A DNA stretch of 64,000 nucleotides from an uncultured bacterium (GTDB lineage Bacteria > Calescibacteriota > Calescibacteriia > Calescibacteriales > Calescibacteriaceae): positions 1 to 64,000 of the forward strand of contig CALHPK010000009.1 in assembly GCA_938036315.1 (NCBI GenBank), in the 5' to 3' direction. Position numbers and translations under genes: made by a program. Shown piece after piece: positions 44,749-54,911 of the stretch; position 1 is the stretch's first letter, and the number at the start of each line of letters is the position of its first letter. The notes under the pieces were generated by a model. That model was not told the origin of the DNA and did not search any database. It worked only from the letters and a program-made list of their open reading frames with translations.

Positions 44749-44790
44749 AGGGGGAGGACTTTTCCTATAGAGTCTTCCCCCTCTCTTTTA
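44749..44790 (+). terminator. Rho-independent terminator after the HMA gene
   Basis: A 12-bp stem AGGGGGAGGACT/AGTCTTCCCCCT, with one G-T pair and a 10-base loop, is followed by TCTCTTTTAT. It is the strongest terminator-like hairpin seen in the window and ends the HMA transcript before the FadL-like gene. Confidence 0.85.
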
Positions 44791-44828
44791 TGTAGAAAAA
44801 CATCTCAATTGTTTTTATAATTATATCT

Positions 44829-46193
44829 ATGAACCTTATAAATTATAAGATAAATTATAATTATAAGGAAATACACAGGATAGGAATCATTTCGGTTTTT
44901 TCCTTTTTCCTACTTATAAATAAGTTATGGGCAGAACCATTTGACTTTTACTGCGCTGGTTCTCACTCACGTATTATGGGGTGTGCAGGAGTAGGGGGTA
45001 CTTCGGGATACGAAGCAACTTATCTCAATCCGTCTCTCATCCCTGCGAAGAAAAATCTTGGAGTCGGGTACCTTTTCTCATCCCAAAAGGTTGATGTAAA
45101 ACTTGATGGACAAAAGATTGATAAGCTAGGGAATCCACTGCAAAATGTTTCACAGTTGAATGTGGGATTAGCTATCCCCCTATCTAGTCTTCCTCTATTT
45201 GAAGAGAATGAAGTTTCCAGGAATATATCTGTTGGACTCGCAGGGTTACTGCCAACAGGCAAACAGCTCATAAGAATAGGGACTATAGATACAAAAACTC
45301 CATCAACACTGCTTTATGGTAACAGAAATACTCGGTTTTCTATATATTCTGGATTAGGCGGAAGAGTTCCGATCGATAGATTCAAATTTTACTTGGGTGC
45401 AGGTGTTCTTACACTCGCAAATCTACCTATAATCATTGAGGCTAATTTATCTCCCGATAAAGACCTTGTCATTATTGATGGTGCGTTGGAACCAACTATA
45501 GGATTTATAGGGGGACTAGCTTTTGAATTTTCCGATGAGAATTTTTATGGAAGGGTGGGAGGAGTCTACAGAAGCTCCACTAAAATAGAGATTCCAACAA
45601 AGGTTATAGTCTATATGGTTGGAGAGCAGGTTTTATCTCTTTCTGCTAGTTTGTTCGATGCTTTTGTCCCATCCTATTTTGGAGGTGGAGTTGCTGGTGG
45701 CTATAAATTCGGGAAAATGGGTGTAAATTTGGCCTTCGACTTTCTAAAGTATAGGTTCTCTGAATTCAAGTTTCAAATTTTGGAAGTTTTAGAAGCCCAC
45801 CCTGAATCGGTTGGAAATATCCTAAGTGAGGTAACCAGTAAGAAAATCCCAGATCTTCAAGATGTTAATGTCATAAGAGGAGGTATTAATCTTGATATAG
45901 GCGATATTGTTGAAAAAATCGACCTGATTTTGGGAGCTGGCATTTCTCTTTTCCCAAGTCCTCTGTTATCTCAGAATGATGTTCTGACAGTAGATAGTGA
46001 TAGAACTGTGCTAACTGGAGGTATCGGAGCAAGATTTCCTTCTCCTGCATTCATTAGGGGTAAGGTGGAATTTATAATTTCGGGTGGGATCCAAAAGCTT
46101 TCCAGCAAGAAGTTTGAGTCACCCAAAGGAAATAAATCATCAATCGAAGGTACTCTGCCTATGGTTTCGGCAGTTCTTAACGTTCTGTATTAA
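44829..46193 (+). CDS. FadL/TodX-like outer-membrane protein
   Basis: 454-residue outer-membrane beta-barrel of the FadL family, transporting hydrophobic compounds. The signal peptide (IISVFSFFLLINKLWA) is followed by EPFDFYCAGSHSRIMGCAGV and GGTSGYEATYLNPSLIP, the characteristic N-terminal hatch block. Many Gly-rich amphipathic strands follow, for example GLAGLLPTGKQLIRIG, GGLAFEFSDENFYGRVGGVY and YFGGGVAGGYKFGKMGVNLA. The substrate is unknown. It follows the HMA terminator, so it has its own promoter. Confidence 0.82.
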   Translation: MNLINYKINYNYKEIHRIGIISVFSFFLLINKLWAEPFDFYCAGSHSRIMGCAGVGGTSGYEATYLNPSLIPAKKNLGVGYLFSSQKVDVKLDGQKIDKLGNPLQNVSQLNVGLAIPLSSLPLFEENEVSRNISVGLAGLLPTGKQLIRIGTIDTKTPSTLLYGNRNTRFSIYSGLGGRVPIDRFKFYLGAGVLTLANLPIIIEANLSPDKDLVIIDGALEPTIGFIGGLAFEFSDENFYGRVGGVYRSSTKIEIPTKVIVYMVGEQVLSLSASLFDAFVPSYFGGGVAGGYKFGKMGVNLAFDFLKYRFSEFKFQILEVLEAHPESVGNILSEVTSKKIPDLQDVNVIRGGINLDIGDIVEKIDLILGAGISLFPSPLLSQNDVLTVDSDRTVLTGGIGARFPSPAFIRGKVEFIISGGIQKLSSKKFESPKGNKSSIEGTLPMVSAVLNVLY

Positions 46194-46248
46194 TTTTATT
46201 CATTGGTTGCAGGCAGATAGTCAATCGCTAGAGTGGGTGTCCAAATCT

Positions 46249-47019
<771 letters not shown>

Positions 47020-47310
47020 CCCTTTTGAATTATAATCCGATATTTTATCTTTTGCAATTTTCTGAGCTTTTGTCCAGGAGATCGGAATTTCTGAATTTAA
47101 CTAGATGATATTTGCTATACTACGATGTAAGGAGCTCTTCTCTGATTAATTCTGTGAAAAGAACACAAGATATGAACTACTACTGAGCTACTACATATTA
47201 ATATATTTCCTAACGAAAATAAAAATTTTGCATTTTTAGTATCTTAATTCTTCACATCTAAATAACAATTAATCTCCCGATTAGATGGGGGATAAAAGGA
47301 GGTAACAAAG

Positions 47311-47613
47311 ATGAAAAAACTTGTATTGGTAATACCGTTGGTAATATCTTTAGCCGGATGCATAATTAACCCGCTTATTGGTGGCTTATACACTGGGGTC
47401 CAATACCATTTTGGAGATCATCCCCAAGAAAAAGGGGAAAAGAGAGGAGAAAGTTGTGTAAGTAATATATTAGGGTTGATAGCTACGGGAGATGCTTCTG
47501 TTAGAGAAGCAATGAATAAAGCTCAAATAACTAAAGCAAAATCAATAGATTACAAGATGACCAATATATTGGGACTGTATGGTGAGTTTTGCATTATAGT
47601 CACCGGTGATTAA
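47311..47613 (+). CDS. TRL-like lipoprotein
   Basis: 100-residue lipoprotein with signal and lipobox SLAGC (Cys17). The mature part has the TRL-like pattern: ESCVSNILGLIATGDASVRE, then AQITKAKSIDYKMTNILGLY and CIIVTGD. TRL-like proteins (named for a tRNA-associated locus) have no established function and occur in diverse bacteria and spirochaetes. AAAAGGAGGT lies nine bases upstream, and a GC-rich hairpin follows, so the gene is a well-defined monocistron. No tRNA lies next to it. Confidence 0.78.
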   Translation: MKKLVLVIPLVISLAGCIINPLIGGLYTGVQYHFGDHPQEKGEKRGESCVSNILGLIATGDASVREAMNKAQITKAKSIDYKMTNILGLYGEFCIIVTGD

Positions 47614-47630
47614 TAATCTTATAGTACTTT

Positions 47631-47656
47631 GGAGCTCTGGTAAAGGCCAGAGCTCC
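47631..47656 (+). terminator. Hairpin after the TRL-like gene
   Basis: Perfect 10-bp stem GGAGCTCTGG/CCAGAGCTCC with a 6-base loop (TAAAGG), starting 17 bases after the stop. The following bases (GATTCTACTAAATTTTAG) are only weakly T-rich, so it may be a terminator of modest efficiency or a 3' mRNA stabiliser. Confidence 0.65.
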
Positions 47657-48136
47657 GATTCTACTAAATTTTAGTATCCTGAAGGTTGGGTTCAACCTCA
47701 CTGCTATTTGCAAAAAACTCATAAAATGCCTACAAATATGGATTTGACTCAGATCTACCAATTTCGAATCTATGCAAAATCTTGGTACATTCCATCTTGA
47801 GCAGAAAAAAATTTTTCATCCTGACTGAATAGGTGAGCATCCTCCGGTACATCAGATCATCATTTGAACTTTGGAATCATGAAGAAAATATAAGAGATAG
47901 CACCTAAGTATGTGAACACTAATCATAAGGACTTTTATAGGATATCTGCTTCAAAGGTTGTAAGATCACATTGTAAGATCACATTGAAAGTAATTATAAG
48001 AGATATTATTCTTATGCTTATGAAATATATTTGAAAAAACAGTGGTCGTATATAGTAAAATAGCAGATAAAGAGTTATTATCAAAAAAGTTTGCTTTTAC
48101 TAAAAAATTGTGGAACAGCTAAAAATAAGATTTGCT
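47657..48136. other. Intergenic region before the epimerase gene
   Basis: About 480 bases with many stop codons in all frames and no supported gene. It contains a perfect 13-bp tandem repeat (TTGTAAGATCACA at 47958 and 47971). The next gene's ATG at 48137 has no clear ribosome-binding site. Confidence 0.5.
47958..47983. repeat. 13-bp perfect tandem duplication
   Basis: TTGTAAGATCACA occurs twice head to tail in the intergenic region upstream of the epimerase gene. Confidence 0.75.
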
Positions 48137-49117
48137 ATGAAGATCTTTGTCACAGGAGTAGCTGGCTATATAGGTACAAGCTTTGTAAAGGAAGCCAAGG
48201 CCAAGTTAGGAAGGAATGCAGAAATAGTCGGTATAGATGTTAAGGATCTACCTCAAGATCTTGACATTCAGTTCAGCAAAGTAGATATTCTCAACTATGA
48301 CGAGGTGGAGAAACTCAGCAAAGGTTCTGATGTTGTAGTGCACATGGCCTTTGTTCTAAATCCCCCTAAAGATAGGGAGCATGCACGCAGGGTTAATATT
48401 GATGGGACAAGAAACATTCTCCGAGCAGCGCAGAAAAATAATGTGAAAAAAGTTATTGTTTTAACTTCTGCCTCGACATATGGGGCACATCCGGACAATC
48501 CTTTGTTTATGAGAGAAGATCATCCACTGCGGGGGGATTTGAATTTTGGTTTCTGGTACCCTGAAGATAAAGCTGTACAGGACAGAATAACTCAGATATT
48601 TATGAAAGAAAATCCTGAAATATCCACTTATATAGTTAGACCAGTAATAGTCTTTGGCGAGGGTGTAAACAACTTTATATCACAGGGCTTTTTCAATCCT
48701 CCCGTTGTAGGAATCTTCAATAAAAATATACCTTTCCAATATATACACGAAAGTGATGTTTCAAGAGGAATTCTACTTATGATTGAGAGGGATTTGTCAG
48801 GACCGTTTAACCTTTCAGGATCTGGAGTTGTAACAATGAAGCGATCTGCTGAGATTATGAGAAAACCTGCTATTTATATCCCGCCATTTTTACACAGACC
48901 TATGTACGAATTTATGGTCAGAGCAAAGATTATTGATCCTCTTCTCCCATTTGCCGCTATAGACTTTTTTAAGTATCCCTGGACTCTTAATACACAGAGA
49001 GCTGAAGAGGAGCTCGGATTCAAACCCGAATTAAGTTCTGAAGATGCCTTCACAAGAGCATGGCTCTGTTACAAACACAAAACAAAGAGATTAAATACAT
49101 CAAGAATCACAAAATAG
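48137..49117 (+). CDS. NAD-dependent epimerase/dehydratase (extended SDR)
   Basis: 326-residue Rossmann-fold sugar-nucleotide or related SDR enzyme. It has MKIFVTGVAGYIGTSFVKEA (GxxGxxG), VVHMAFVLNPP, NIDGTRNILRAAQ, VIVLTSASTYGAHPDNP, the catalytic Tyr-Lys in WYPEDKAVQD, and IVRPVIVFGEGVNNFIS. The C-terminal substrate domain is divergent, so the exact sugar is unclear. ATG at 48137 was chosen over a GTG at 48110 because it begins directly at the Rossmann strand. It is not in a polysaccharide cluster. Confidence 0.82.
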   Translation: MKIFVTGVAGYIGTSFVKEAKAKLGRNAEIVGIDVKDLPQDLDIQFSKVDILNYDEVEKLSKGSDVVVHMAFVLNPPKDREHARRVNIDGTRNILRAAQKNNVKKVIVLTSASTYGAHPDNPLFMREDHPLRGDLNFGFWYPEDKAVQDRITQIFMKENPEISTYIVRPVIVFGEGVNNFISQGFFNPPVVGIFNKNIPFQYIHESDVSRGILLMIERDLSGPFNLSGSGVVTMKRSAEIMRKPAIYIPPFLHRPMYEFMVRAKIIDPLLPFAAIDFFKYPWTLNTQRAEEELGFKPELSSEDAFTRAWLCYKHKTKRLNTSRITK

Positions 49118-49341
49118 CTCAAAATTTTGAAATTTTAGACACTAATATTAATATTCCGTAAACTTTGTCAAAGTCTCCAATATTAAAAATCCACAAAGAG
49201 AATTTCTTTGTACAATCTTGAATAAGATAAATTTTGTCCACAATGAGCAAAATGCATGTTTATAGAATCTATTTTAAGAAGGAGAAAAAATAAGTTCAGA
49301 AGCTGTGAAGAATTTTATGGAATTTGGAAGTTTTAGCTAAG
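49118..49341. other. AT-rich spacer after the epimerase gene
   Basis: Together with the degraded frame that follows, this makes about 540 bases between the epimerase and ssb genes without an intact gene. No tRNA, strong hairpin or supported ORF was found in this part. Confidence 0.45.
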
Positions 49342-49566
49342 ATGGATACTACTATGGATATCACTGAAGAGCTGAATTATTCAATAAAAGCTGAGATGCT
49401 CGAAAGAAAAAGATACATAATCTTTGAAGAAAATAAAATAGTCTAAATGATGTAAAAAATTAAAAATAAAGATGGAGTTAAGTTTTTAGTAAAAAAAGAA
49501 ATAAGAGATTTTTCAGTAGTATACACAAAAGGAAATAAATTATTTAGAAAGAATAAATTTGAATGA
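49342..49566 (+). pseudogene. Possible degraded small ORF with two in-frame stops
   Basis: A single frame reads MDTTMDITEELNYSIKAEML then ERKRYIIFEENKIV, stop, MM, stop, KIKNKDGVKFLVKKEIRDFS then VVYTKGNKLFRKNKFE, stop. The parts either side of the two TAA codons are in the same frame and look protein-like (charged and Ile/Lys-rich like neighbouring genes). It could be a gene of about 75 residues inactivated by substitutions, or chance in AT-rich DNA. The family is not recognised. Confidence 0.3.
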
Positions 49567-49655
49567 ACAAGCTATTGTAGTAAAGTAAATATATAGGTAT
49601 GAAGAGTTAAGGAAGCAGAATGCAAATATAAAAGAGAATAAAAAGGGTTGAAAAA

Positions 49656-50150
49656 ATGATAAACAAAGTTATTTTATTAGGGAATTTGGGAGGAGATCCT
49701 CAGGTGAAGTTTTCTCAGAATGGTACGATGGTGGCTATTATGAAGCTTGCTACTACGGAATATGTGAAAAAGAATGGAAATCTCAGCCCTATTACAGAAT
49801 GGCATACTGTATATGCTTATGGAAAGTTGGCAGAGTTTTGTAGTGAGCTCAGAAAAGGAGATAAAATCTTTGTTGAAGGGAAATTAAGAAAAGTATCATT
49901 TGAGTCAGACAATAAAATTTTCAGAATTTCGAATATTATAGCAAAATCGGTAAAGCTTGTATCTCGTAGAATTTCTTCTAACAGTATAACTATACCTGTT
50001 AATGAAGAGGTGGTAGATCCTTTAAATCCAAACGAGAGCGGTTCCCTTTTGAATGGAAATTTATCGCCTAAAGATGAGTTTGCTACCGATACTGTTGAGA
50101 TTTTCTCAGAAGAGGATACACCCTTATCTGATGATTCAGATCTATTTTGA
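49656..50150 (+). CDS. ssb: Single-stranded DNA-binding protein
   Basis: OB-fold tetrameric SSB for replication and repair. The 164 residues contain MINKVILLGNLGGDPQVKFS, ITEWHTVYAYGKLAEFCSEL, LRKGDKIFVEGKLRKVSFES and the acidic interaction tail DDSDLF (canonical DDDIPF). The linker is rich in Asn/Pro/Glu. AAAAGGG lies nine bases before the ATG. It is not next to rpsF/rpsR as in many genomes. Confidence 0.95.
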   Translation: MINKVILLGNLGGDPQVKFSQNGTMVAIMKLATTEYVKKNGNLSPITEWHTVYAYGKLAEFCSELRKGDKIFVEGKLRKVSFESDNKIFRISNIIAKSVKLVSRRISSNSITIPVNEEVVDPLNPNESGSLLNGNLSPKDEFATDTVEIFSEEDTPLSDDSDLF

Positions 50151-50172
50151 TATCTACCTTACAAATATGGTA

Positions 50173-50667
50173 TCATTTTGCTATTTTCCATAATCTTTCA
50201 AATTCATTATTGAATTTCTTGATGATGTCAGGTGCTTCGTAAATGAAAACGCAGTTTTCATCATTCATTTCCTCCGCAGATGCTGTGAAATTGTAGGAAC
50301 CGGTGATTACAAATTTATCATCGATTATCATAAATTTGTGATGCATCTTAGGGATGATAAATCTCTTTTTAGTATCAGAGTAATCGGCTATTTTTACTCT
50401 CACACCGTTTTTTATGAGAAAGCTGTGCTTTGAGAATTTGCTTTGGGCTTGCTCTCCATCTGTTATAACTCTTATATCTACACTATGACTTTTCCTGATA
50501 AGTGCTTCACTTATTTCTCTTGATGTGAATGAATATACAGCTACTTTTATTGACTTTTCAGCAGATTCAATCGCATTTATTATTTTATCTTTGCAACCAT
50601 CTGTTGCTGAGAAAAAAACCTCCACCCTTACTAGAATGAGAAAAGATGCAAAAATTGTAGTAAGCAT
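50173..50667 (-). CDS. Phospholipase D-superfamily Nuc-like endonuclease, exported
   Basis: 164-residue single-HKD protein of the Nuc/PLD family, which dimerises to hydrolyse phosphodiester bonds, usually DNA. An N-terminal hydrophobic segment (TIFASFLILVRVEVFFSA) suggests export. Then come IESAEKSIKVAVYSFTSREI, and MHHKFMIIDDKFVITGSYNF with the HxK...D catalytic signature, followed by TASAEEMNDENCVF. It is convergent with ssb. Confidence 0.85.
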   Translation of the reverse strand: MLTTIFASFLILVRVEVFFSATDGCKDKIINAIESAEKSIKVAVYSFTSREISEALIRKSHSVDIRVITDGEQAQSKFSKHSFLIKNGVRVKIADYSDTKKRFIIPKMHHKFMIIDDKFVITGSYNFTASAEEMNDENCVFIYEAPDIIKKFNNEFERLWKIAK

Positions 50668-50752
50668 AGCACCAAGAAAGTATTATGAATTTATCTTTAA
50701 GATAAAAAGCACAGGAAAATTTTCTGATTAAAGAATTATTATATTTTCTAAT

Positions 50753-51706
50753 GTGAAAGTTGCCATTATTTGTAATACTAATGCAGCAAAAGTTAAGAAG
50801 GGCATTTCAGAAAGGGTAAAAGCAATCCTCAAGCACCATGCCATAGTTGTGGCTGAAACCTCAAATTCAGAAGAACTTGAAGGCATCGTGTCGCGCTACA
50901 TAGATGAAGCAGATGTTTGGTGCTTCATCGGAGGTGATGGAACTTTAAATAGAGGACTTAATATCCTGTGGCAGAAAACCGGTATGAAAGACGAGATACC
51001 CATTCCAGTCCTACATGGGAAGGCCGGAAGTCTTAACGCAATACCAATGAAAGTCCCACTAAAAGGAGATCTAGACGATATCCTCATCAGGTTTTATGAC
51101 CTGATCTCCCAGCTTGGAAACTCCGGCAGAATCCCCAGAGATAACATAAGGAAATTCGGAACTATAAGAATCGATCCTGATAAACCCAATCATTCTATGC
51201 TCTGCTTTACCTTCTTCTTGGGGGTTCCCTTTCTCATATCGAAAGAGGTTATACAGCAAAAACTTGATTCTCACAGATCAATTATGCAGTTTGTATACTC
51301 AACTATAGCAAAGTTTGTTGTAGGAAGGGACTCTCACAAATTCATAAGGAAGATAAAAGCGGAAATAGAGATTGAGGGGAAGAAATATCTATATCAGCAA
51401 CATTACGTTATTGTCGGTTCTGTCTTCAGAGAGCCAGCTTTGTTTTTCAGACCATTTTTAGAACCCGAAAAATACAAAAACGGCTTCTACTTTTTGGTAT
51501 ATTCTGGAGATGCATGGACAGCTCTCAGGAATTTCAGAATTTACGCCAGAGGTATAAAAACTCCACCACACTCTTTTAGCGATATAGCATCTGAAGTGAA
51601 AATTAGTGCTACGAGTGGAATGAATTTTGATGGAGAGCTGATAGATTCGTCACACCTGAAATTCAGAGCTACTGTAGGACCTACCGTGAATCTCATAAGA
51701 GTTTAA
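50753..51706 (+). CDS. Diacylglycerol/lipid kinase-family protein
   Basis: 317-residue member of the DAGK catalytic-domain family (YegS/DgkB-like). The nucleotide loop CFIGGDGTLNRGLNIL is intact, and VLHGKAGSLNAIPMKVPLKG resembles the GTxNxxA substrate block with Gly-Ser in place of Gly-Thr. MNFDGELID near the end matches the family DGE motif. GTG at 50753 is the first usable start. The substrate could be diacylglycerol, a sphingoid base or another lipid. Confidence 0.75.
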   Translation: MKVAIICNTNAAKVKKGISERVKAILKHHAIVVAETSNSEELEGIVSRYIDEADVWCFIGGDGTLNRGLNILWQKTGMKDEIPIPVLHGKAGSLNAIPMKVPLKGDLDDILIRFYDLISQLGNSGRIPRDNIRKFGTIRIDPDKPNHSMLCFTFFLGVPFLISKEVIQQKLDSHRSIMQFVYSTIAKFVVGRDSHKFIRKIKAEIEIEGKKYLYQQHYVIVGSVFREPALFFRPFLEPEKYKNGFYFLVYSGDAWTALRNFRIYARGIKTPPHSFSDIASEVKISATSGMNFDGELIDSSHLKFRATVGPTVNLIRV

Positions 51707-51713
51707 TCTGATA

Positions 51714-53336
51714 TTATGTTTTTAATTTTGTAAGTTCTCCCAGAGCCAGGTCTATTGCGTTTGCAACCTCCGCAGCTAATGACAATTTAAAATTCCCTTT
51801 TTGTCCTGCAACCATTTCCCCTGCTATCCCGTGAACAAAAACTCCAAGTACAGCTGCTTCAGATAGAGAATAGCCTTGTGCCAAAAACCCTCCTATCACT
51901 CCTGATAAAACATCTCCCGTACCTCCTGTGGCAAGCTCTACTCCTCCCGACATGTTTATGAAAAAATTTTCTCCATCTGATATTATCGTTCTGAAACCTT
52001 TGAGAACAGCTATTCCTGAAGGAGAAATTTTATCGGCAAGCTCCTTGACATTCAGGATCCTATCTTTCTGGATCTCTCCGACGCTTTTTTTGAGTAACCT
52101 TGCTGCTTCCCCGGGATGGGGAGTAATTATTGCTTTTAGTCCTCTTATAGATTCAAGCCCGATATCAGCGAGTATATTTAGGGCATCTGCATCAAAAACT
52201 GCGGGTATCTGAAGCTTTTTCAATTTCTCTATGATGTGAATCAATAAATTTTTGACATCGCTTTCCTGCCAGATTCCCGGACCCACAACAACTGCTGATT
52301 TATTTTCTACAAACTCGTCGAAGAGTTCTTTTGCTTCTTCAGAGAAACTTCTCCCCTTTGCTGGGGCCGGTATCACCATATACTCTGCAGCACCCTGCGC
52401 CACTGGAGTGTAAACACATTCAGGAACCATCAGGGTTACAAGTCCAGCTCCAGTTCTTAACGCTCCTTTCCCTACAAGAATTGCCGCACCAGCTCTTCCC
52501 AAACCCCCAGCAACACATAGGAGATGTCCAAAGCTTCCTTTATGCTGTGTTGATAACCTTTCTTTTACAATGTATGACGCTACACGCTTTGACAGAAGAA
52601 TGAACTTTGATTTCTCCCATATATGCCGAGGAATTCCTATATCACATATTATAATCTCTCCTGTATAGTGTATAGACTCTCCTATGAACAGACCAATTTT
52701 CGCTGGCGCGAATGTAACAGTTTTATCAGCTCTAATCGCAACAGGACGTGGAATCCCTGTATCCGAATCAAGTCCAGATGGTATATCAACAGCTACTATG
52801 TAAGTATCTTTATTCTCTTGCCGCGTTGCATTTACAAGTTCTATCACGTCTAAGAAATATTTGTTTTCAATATTTCGTGATATCCCAGTACCGAATATTG
52901 AGTCAATTATTACACATTTTTGAGGTATAAGGGTTCTCAGATCTTGTGGGGTTTCTATTTTGAATATTGGTATACCTAATTTTTTGACAATCTTATAGTT
53001 AATTTCTGGATCTCTCCCAAGTTTTTTTTCATCAAAAAGTGATGCTATTTTTACTCTATATCCTGCGTTAAAGATATGCTTTGATGCACAGAGACCATCT
53101 CCGCCGTTGTTTCCTGATCCAGCTATAACTATAACATCCTTTAAATTTTTCTTTTTCAGAACCTTTATCGTCTCCTCTGCTACTGACTTCCCTGCATTTT
53201 CCATAAGTAGTATTGTGGGTATGCAGAAGTTCTCCTCCGCTTCTGTATCTGCTTTGCGAGCTTCCGCTTTTGACACAACCTTTACTTCCTTTATATCCTC
53301 TAAATTCACCCCCTCTATTATCTCTTGCAAGCTCAT
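51714..53336 (-). CDS. nnr: Bifunctional NAD(P)H-hydrate epimerase/dehydratase
   Basis: Repairs hydrated NAD(P)H. The 540 residues fuse an N-terminal YjeF_N epimerase (IAGSGNNGGDGLCASKHIFN, FGTGISRNI, VAVDIPSGLDSDTGIPRPVA, ADKTVTFAPAKIGLF) at about 1-225 to a C-terminal ADP-dependent dehydratase at about 235-540. The second half has GHLLCVAGGLGRAGAAIL, VVGPGIW, FDADALNILADIG, IITPHPGEAARLL and ATGGTGDVLSGVIGGFLAQG. This is the same order as E. coli Nnr. It is divergent from mtaB. Confidence 0.95.
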   Translation of the reverse strand: MSLQEIIEGVNLEDIKEVKVVSKAEARKADTEAEENFCIPTILLMENAGKSVAEETIKVLKKKNLKDVIVIAGSGNNGGDGLCASKHIFNAGYRVKIASLFDEKKLGRDPEINYKIVKKLGIPIFKIETPQDLRTLIPQKCVIIDSIFGTGISRNIENKYFLDVIELVNATRQENKDTYIVAVDIPSGLDSDTGIPRPVAIRADKTVTFAPAKIGLFIGESIHYTGEIIICDIGIPRHIWEKSKFILLSKRVASYIVKERLSTQHKGSFGHLLCVAGGLGRAGAAILVGKGALRTGAGLVTLMVPECVYTPVAQGAAEYMVIPAPAKGRSFSEEAKELFDEFVENKSAVVVGPGIWQESDVKNLLIHIIEKLKKLQIPAVFDADALNILADIGLESIRGLKAIITPHPGEAARLLKKSVGEIQKDRILNVKELADKISPSGIAVLKGFRTIISDGENFFINMSGGVELATGGTGDVLSGVIGGFLAQGYSLSEAAVLGVFVHGIAGEMVAGQKGNFKLSLAAEVANAIDLALGELTKLKT

Positions 53337-53394
53337 ATTTTTAATTTTCTAAACTTTTTCACCATTGATCTATGAATACATTATTTTACAATTT

Positions 53395-54765
53395 ATGAAA
53401 ATTTTCGCAAAAAATTTCGGATGCAAAACCAATTTTTTTGATCTATACTCCATCTTGGGAAGAATCAAAGAAGTAGTAGGAGAATTTTCCATTGTTGATA
53501 GTATTGAAGAAGCTGATCTGGTTATTCTTAACTCCTGTTCAGTGACGGTGGATGCTGAAAGAGAAGTTGCAAAGTGGAACAGACGGGCAAAATCATTTGG
53601 GAAAAAAGTCGTACTTTCAGGCTGTATCCCAAATCTTCATCGGGTCAAGGCAGATTTAGTTTTAGGTGCAGGTAATTATTCTATTTACAATATTAGGAAA
53701 CTACTGAAAACTGAAGAGGGTCTCCTTCAAAAGCCTGAAAGATTCTTCAGAACTGAATATAGCATAAACGATGACCTTGATTATTTTATGAAAATTTCTG
53801 ATAGATATAGTAGGACAAGGGTCTATCTCAAAATTCAGGAGGGGTGTTCGAGGTTTTGCTCCTTCTGTTCGATCCCCCTATCTCGTGGAGCTCCAAGATA
53901 TGCAGATTACAACAAAGTAATAGAGAAGATATACGAACTTGGAGAGATGGGGGTCAGAGAAGTCGTTCTGGTTGGTACTCACATTTCGCTGTATGGTGAG
54001 GACGGAAAGCACCACAGGAAGGATCAAAAAGAGACTGGATTAGGGAAACTTGCAAAGCTTATCGCATCGCATTTTTCTTCATCGAATATAAAAATAAGGT
54101 TTGCTTCTTTATCTCCGGGAGAAATAGGAGATGACTTTATTTCAGCTCTTGAGTCTGCAAAGAAGATTTTCTGCTCGCACTTCCATATTCCCGTTCAATC
54201 AGGCTCAAATAGAGTTCTTAAAGCTATGAGGAGGTGGCACACATTTGAAGACTTCGTATACGATGCAGAGAAACTTCTTAAAATTTTCCCAGATGCATGC
54301 ATCGGGACAGATATTATAGTTGGATTTCCAGTCGAAACAGATGAAGATTTTGAAGAGACGTACAAAAATATAAAGCAAATGCCTCTGGGGCATATTCATG
54401 TTTTCCCATATTCAAAAAGACCACGAACTCCGGCAAGTCTATTGAAACCTTTACCAGAAAAAGTTGTGAAGGAAAGAGAAGAAAAGATGCTCTCCCTTTC
54501 TCAGGAAAAAAGGATGAACTTTATTCAACAGTTTCTTGGAAAGCAGAGAGAAATCATCGTAGAAAATATATCTGATGATAAGATTTTTGGGACTACTGAT
54601 AACTACTTAAATGTGATTGTGGAGTTAAGTTGGCAAGATAACCAAAGATCGGTTCACATAAAGGAGGGAGACTTAAAGTCGGTTCTTATAGATTCTGTTA
54701 CCAAAGTTGGCAGCAGAATTTTTGCAGTCGGAAGATTAACTGATAGAGTATTCAATCCTTCCTAA
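53395..54765 (+). CDS. mtaB: tRNA t6A37 methylthiotransferase MtaB
   Basis: Radical-SAM enzyme that adds a methylthio group to t6A37 of tRNAs. The 456 residues have an N-terminal UPF0004 domain with three cluster Cys (NFGCKTN, LNSCSVT, LSGCIPN) and the radical-SAM loop CSRFCSFCSIPLSRGAPRYA. IPVQSGSNRVLKAMRRWHTF and DIIVGFPVETDEDFEETYKN follow, and a C-terminal TRAM-like region includes DKIFGTTDNYLNVIVE. ATG at 53395 was chosen; the upstream TTG at 53365 would add non-family residues. The start lacks a Shine-Dalgarno. Confidence 0.9.
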   Translation: MKIFAKNFGCKTNFFDLYSILGRIKEVVGEFSIVDSIEEADLVILNSCSVTVDAEREVAKWNRRAKSFGKKVVLSGCIPNLHRVKADLVLGAGNYSIYNIRKLLKTEEGLLQKPERFFRTEYSINDDLDYFMKISDRYSRTRVYLKIQEGCSRFCSFCSIPLSRGAPRYADYNKVIEKIYELGEMGVREVVLVGTHISLYGEDGKHHRKDQKETGLGKLAKLIASHFSSSNIKIRFASLSPGEIGDDFISALESAKKIFCSHFHIPVQSGSNRVLKAMRRWHTFEDFVYDAEKLLKIFPDACIGTDIIVGFPVETDEDFEETYKNIKQMPLGHIHVFPYSKRPRTPASLLKPLPEKVVKEREEKMLSLSQEKRMNFIQQFLGKQREIIVENISDDKIFGTTDNYLNVIVELSWQDNQRSVHIKEGDLKSVLIDSVTKVGSRIFAVGRLTDRVFNPS

Positions 54766-54911
54766 ATGAGGAAGAGCCCATGGATGAGAGAGAGTCCACG
54801 TCCTTAAAGCTTTATACTCATCTGAAACTCCAAAAGAAATATTTCAAAATAAGACATATAATGATGGGAAAATAGAAGAAGTGCCGAGATGAATTTGCAA
54901 TATAATTATTT

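Noticed and set aside
54774-54812. Sequence starting GAGGAAGAGCCC resembling the RNase P RNA core
   Set aside because: The match is short, the second conserved RNase P region is absent, and the gap is too small for the RNA.
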